DNA of 33,974 bases, taken from assembly GCA_027214385.1 (NCBI GenBank), contig JAPVXR010000022.1:1-33974 (forward strand). The letters are read 5' to 3'. Below, piece after piece: positions 32,963 to 33,974 of this stretch (positions within the stretch are counted from its first letter, which is position 1; the number at the start of each line of letters is the position of its first letter). Under the pieces are notes generated by a model. It had not been told where the DNA came from, searched no databases, and saw nothing but the letters and a program-made list of their open reading frames with translations. The position numbers and the translations under genes are program-made. Origin of the DNA: Cryomorphaceae bacterium 1068 (GTDB taxonomy: Bacteria; Bacteroidota; Bacteroidia; Flavobacteriales_D; Cryomorphaceae).

Positions 32963-33140
32963 CTTCTTGATCTGACAAAAGAACAGGGCAACAAAGGCAA
33001 AATAAAGCACACCAAAGCAACAGCACCTAAGAATGAATCTTCGCCTGTTTCTTGTAGTATTTTAGATGGTGAAGGGCAAATCCATGGTAAGTCCGTGTCA
33101 AGTCCAAGCAAATGTTTAACCCTTAAAAAATCGTAAAAAG

Positions 33141-33782
33141 ATGGGAAAAATTAATCAAGGTATTCTCGGTGGTGTCTCAGGACAGGTTGGGAATGTAATC
33201 GGTGGAACTTGGAAGGGCATCGATTACCTAAGAATCAAACCTTCCAGTGTAGCGAACCCAAGAACTGAAGGTCAGGTTGACCAGCGTTCTAAGTTCTCAA
33301 CTGTATTGAAGTTCTTGCAGCCAATGACAGACTTCCTTAGAGTTGGTTTTAAGCAGTATGCCAACAAGATGACGCAATTCAATGCGGCCATGTCATACAA
33401 CCTGAACAATGCCATTACAGGAGCTTACCCCAACTTCATGGTAGACTATGCAAGTGCATTGGTCTCAAGAGGAAACCTGACTGGTGCTGCGAATGGTGCA
33501 GCTTCTTCTCCAAGTGCTGGAAACGTAGAAGCGACCTGGACAGACAATTCAGGAAGTGGTAGTGCCTTAGCAACGGACAAAGCTCTGATTGCTCTTTTGA
33601 ATACCACAAGAGGTGAGGCAGTTTTCACAACTGCGGGACCAGCAAGATCAGTTGGTACAGCAACCATTCCAGTGCCTTCTGAATACTCAGGAGAAGACGT
33701 TGAAGTCTTCTTAGGGTTTGTATCAGAAGACGGAACTAAAGTTGCTAACAGCTCTTATTTAGGCTCTGTAACAGTTGCGTAA
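33141..33782 (+). CDS. DUF6266 family protein
   Basis: A 213-aa protein. It begins MGKINQGILGGVSGQVGNVIGGTWKG, the very conserved start of DUF6266, followed by YLRIKPSSVANPRTEGQ. The second half (about 110-213) is Ala/Ser/Gly/Thr-rich and resembles a beta-rich, possibly immunoglobulin-like domain. The gene has a clean start (AAAAAG before the ATG) and a strong terminator just downstream. It is the last gene before the right end of the element. Function unknown; the family is often found in Bacteroidota mobile DNA in several copies. Confidence 0.85.
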   Translation: MGKINQGILGGVSGQVGNVIGGTWKGIDYLRIKPSSVANPRTEGQVDQRSKFSTVLKFLQPMTDFLRVGFKQYANKMTQFNAAMSYNLNNAITGAYPNFMVDYASALVSRGNLTGAANGAASSPSAGNVEATWTDNSGSGSALATDKALIALLNTTRGEAVFTTAGPARSVGTATIPVPSEYSGEDVEVFLGFVSEDGTKVANSSYLGSVTVA

Positions 33783-33802
33783 AGCGATTGGTGTTTTCGA
33801 TA

Positions 33803-33835
33803 AAAACCGCTTCCTTTGTGAGGCGGTTTTTTTAT
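33803..33835 (+). terminator. Rho-independent terminator after the DUF6266 gene
   Basis: AAAAACCGC pairs with GCGGTTTTT around a short loop, and the hairpin ends in a run of seven T. It lies 20 nt after the stop codon. Confidence 0.85.
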
Positions 33836-33895
33836 GTCCGCTCCGCTCCATTTTTCCTTTCTTTATCCCTTATTTTGCTATTACTCAGCTATTTC

Positions 33896-33928
33896 TGTTG
33901 CTAATTCGTTTCTACTATCTTAGCAACA
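33896..33928. repeat. Perfect 9-bp inverted repeat at the right end (candidate integrase arm sites)
   Basis: TGTTGCTAA (33896-33904) and TTAGCAACA (33920-33928) are exact complements with a 15-bp spacer. The core octamer GTTGCTAA also occurs near the left end (87-94, with its complement at 155-162). The repeat lies 35 bp inside the right terminal direct repeat. Confidence 0.45.
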
Positions 33929-33963
33929 TGCTGATATACAGTAAGTTAAATTAGTATCAAATA

Positions 33964-33974
33964 TTTTGTATCGG
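33964..33974 (+). repeat. Terminal direct repeat, right copy (candidate attR core)
   Basis: This is an exact copy of TTTTGTATCGG at positions 1-11. It lies outside the last gene (DUF6266) and its terminator, where the right attachment site of an integrative element would be expected. Confidence 0.65.

Larger units (their letters stand above)
1..33974. mobile_element. Integrative element carrying metal-resistance and Argonaute cargo
   Basis: An identical 11-bp sequence, TTTTGTATCGG, forms the first and the last bases of the window. A tyrosine integrase and an excisionase-like gene lie immediately inside the left copy. The interior has a typical accessory layout: primase-like genes, HTH regulators, a defence-type gene and four blocks of metal-handling genes. 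I see no relaxase, coupling protein, VirB4-like ATPase or Tra genes, so it is better called an integrative or mobilizable element than a complete conjugative element. A circular molecule whose ends were duplicated on linearisation would give the same terminal identity, but the neighbouring integrase favours integration. No tRNA gene is visible at either end. Confidence 0.7.

Noticed and set aside
32845-33111. 88-codon open frame on the - strand between DUF6943 and DUF6266
   Set aside because: It overlaps the DUF6943 C-terminus, and its hydrophobic stretch is the complement of a Lys/Thr/Ala-rich region. There is no supporting motif.

Overview
The window looks like one complete integrated mobile element of a Bacteroidota bacterium, probably a Cytophagales or Flavobacteriia relative. 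The assignment rests on AT-rich coding DNA, TAnnTTTG-type -7 promoter boxes, and gene families largely confined to the phylum: DUF6266, DUF6943, DUF6660, HYC_CC_PP, HMA-AraC regulators, DUF3347 proteins, CzcA-TolC fusions and BT4734-like/DUF3987 primase proteins. The first 11 bases (TTTTGTATCGG) recur exactly as the last 11 bases, and a tyrosine integrase lies just inside the left copy. The window therefore appears to be cut at attL and attR.

Left module (about 1-6270): an excisionase-like zinc-ribbon/HTH protein, a tyrosine recombinase with all catalytic residues, an unassigned 338-aa protein, an intergenic region with tandem heptamers and inverted repeats, two small HTH_17 proteins, and a primase-like pair (BT4734-like protein, then PriCT-2/DUF3987 ATPase) split by one in-frame amber codon. 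No relaxase or conjugation machinery is visible, so the element looks integrative and at most mobilizable in trans.

Defence slot (6352-8802): an XRE regulator of the type that normally controls restriction-modification genes, with an inverted-repeat operator, followed by a 699-aa protein that reads as a prokaryotic Argonaute. Its MID domain keeps the guide 5'-phosphate residues, but the PIWI catalytic aspartates are replaced. No known effector partner is next to it. A Fur-family regulator gene starts on the Argonaute stop codon. This is the most unusual system in the window.

Metal cargo (8802-32267): (i) Fur/Zur-like regulator, DUF6660 protein, a CzcA pump fused to a TolC-type outer-membrane factor, CzcB-type adaptor, and two CDF exporters, for Zn/Co/Cd-type cations; (ii) an HMA-AraC regulator with two target promoters that share the same pair of direct repeats 21 bp apart, a MauE-like HMA protein and an HYC_CC_PP protein; (iii) CusA-type pump, TolC-type factor, CPH-type P1B ATPase, CusB with HMBD and DUF3347 domains, a 43-aa membrane peptide, a DUF3347 lipoprotein, a haem-binding-domain protein and a second HMA-CDF paralog, for Cu/Ag; (iv) about 1 kb of C-rich, structured non-coding DNA; (v) an ArsR-regulated merTP operon with a GDCCVxC protein but no mercuric reductase.

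Right end (32268-33974): a structured non-coding stretch with repeated hairpins and a 40-nt pyrimidine tract, a DUF6943 gene, a DUF6266 gene with a rho-independent terminator, and the attR region. Motifs related to GTTGCTAA occur in both orientations near both ends and are candidate integrase arm sites.
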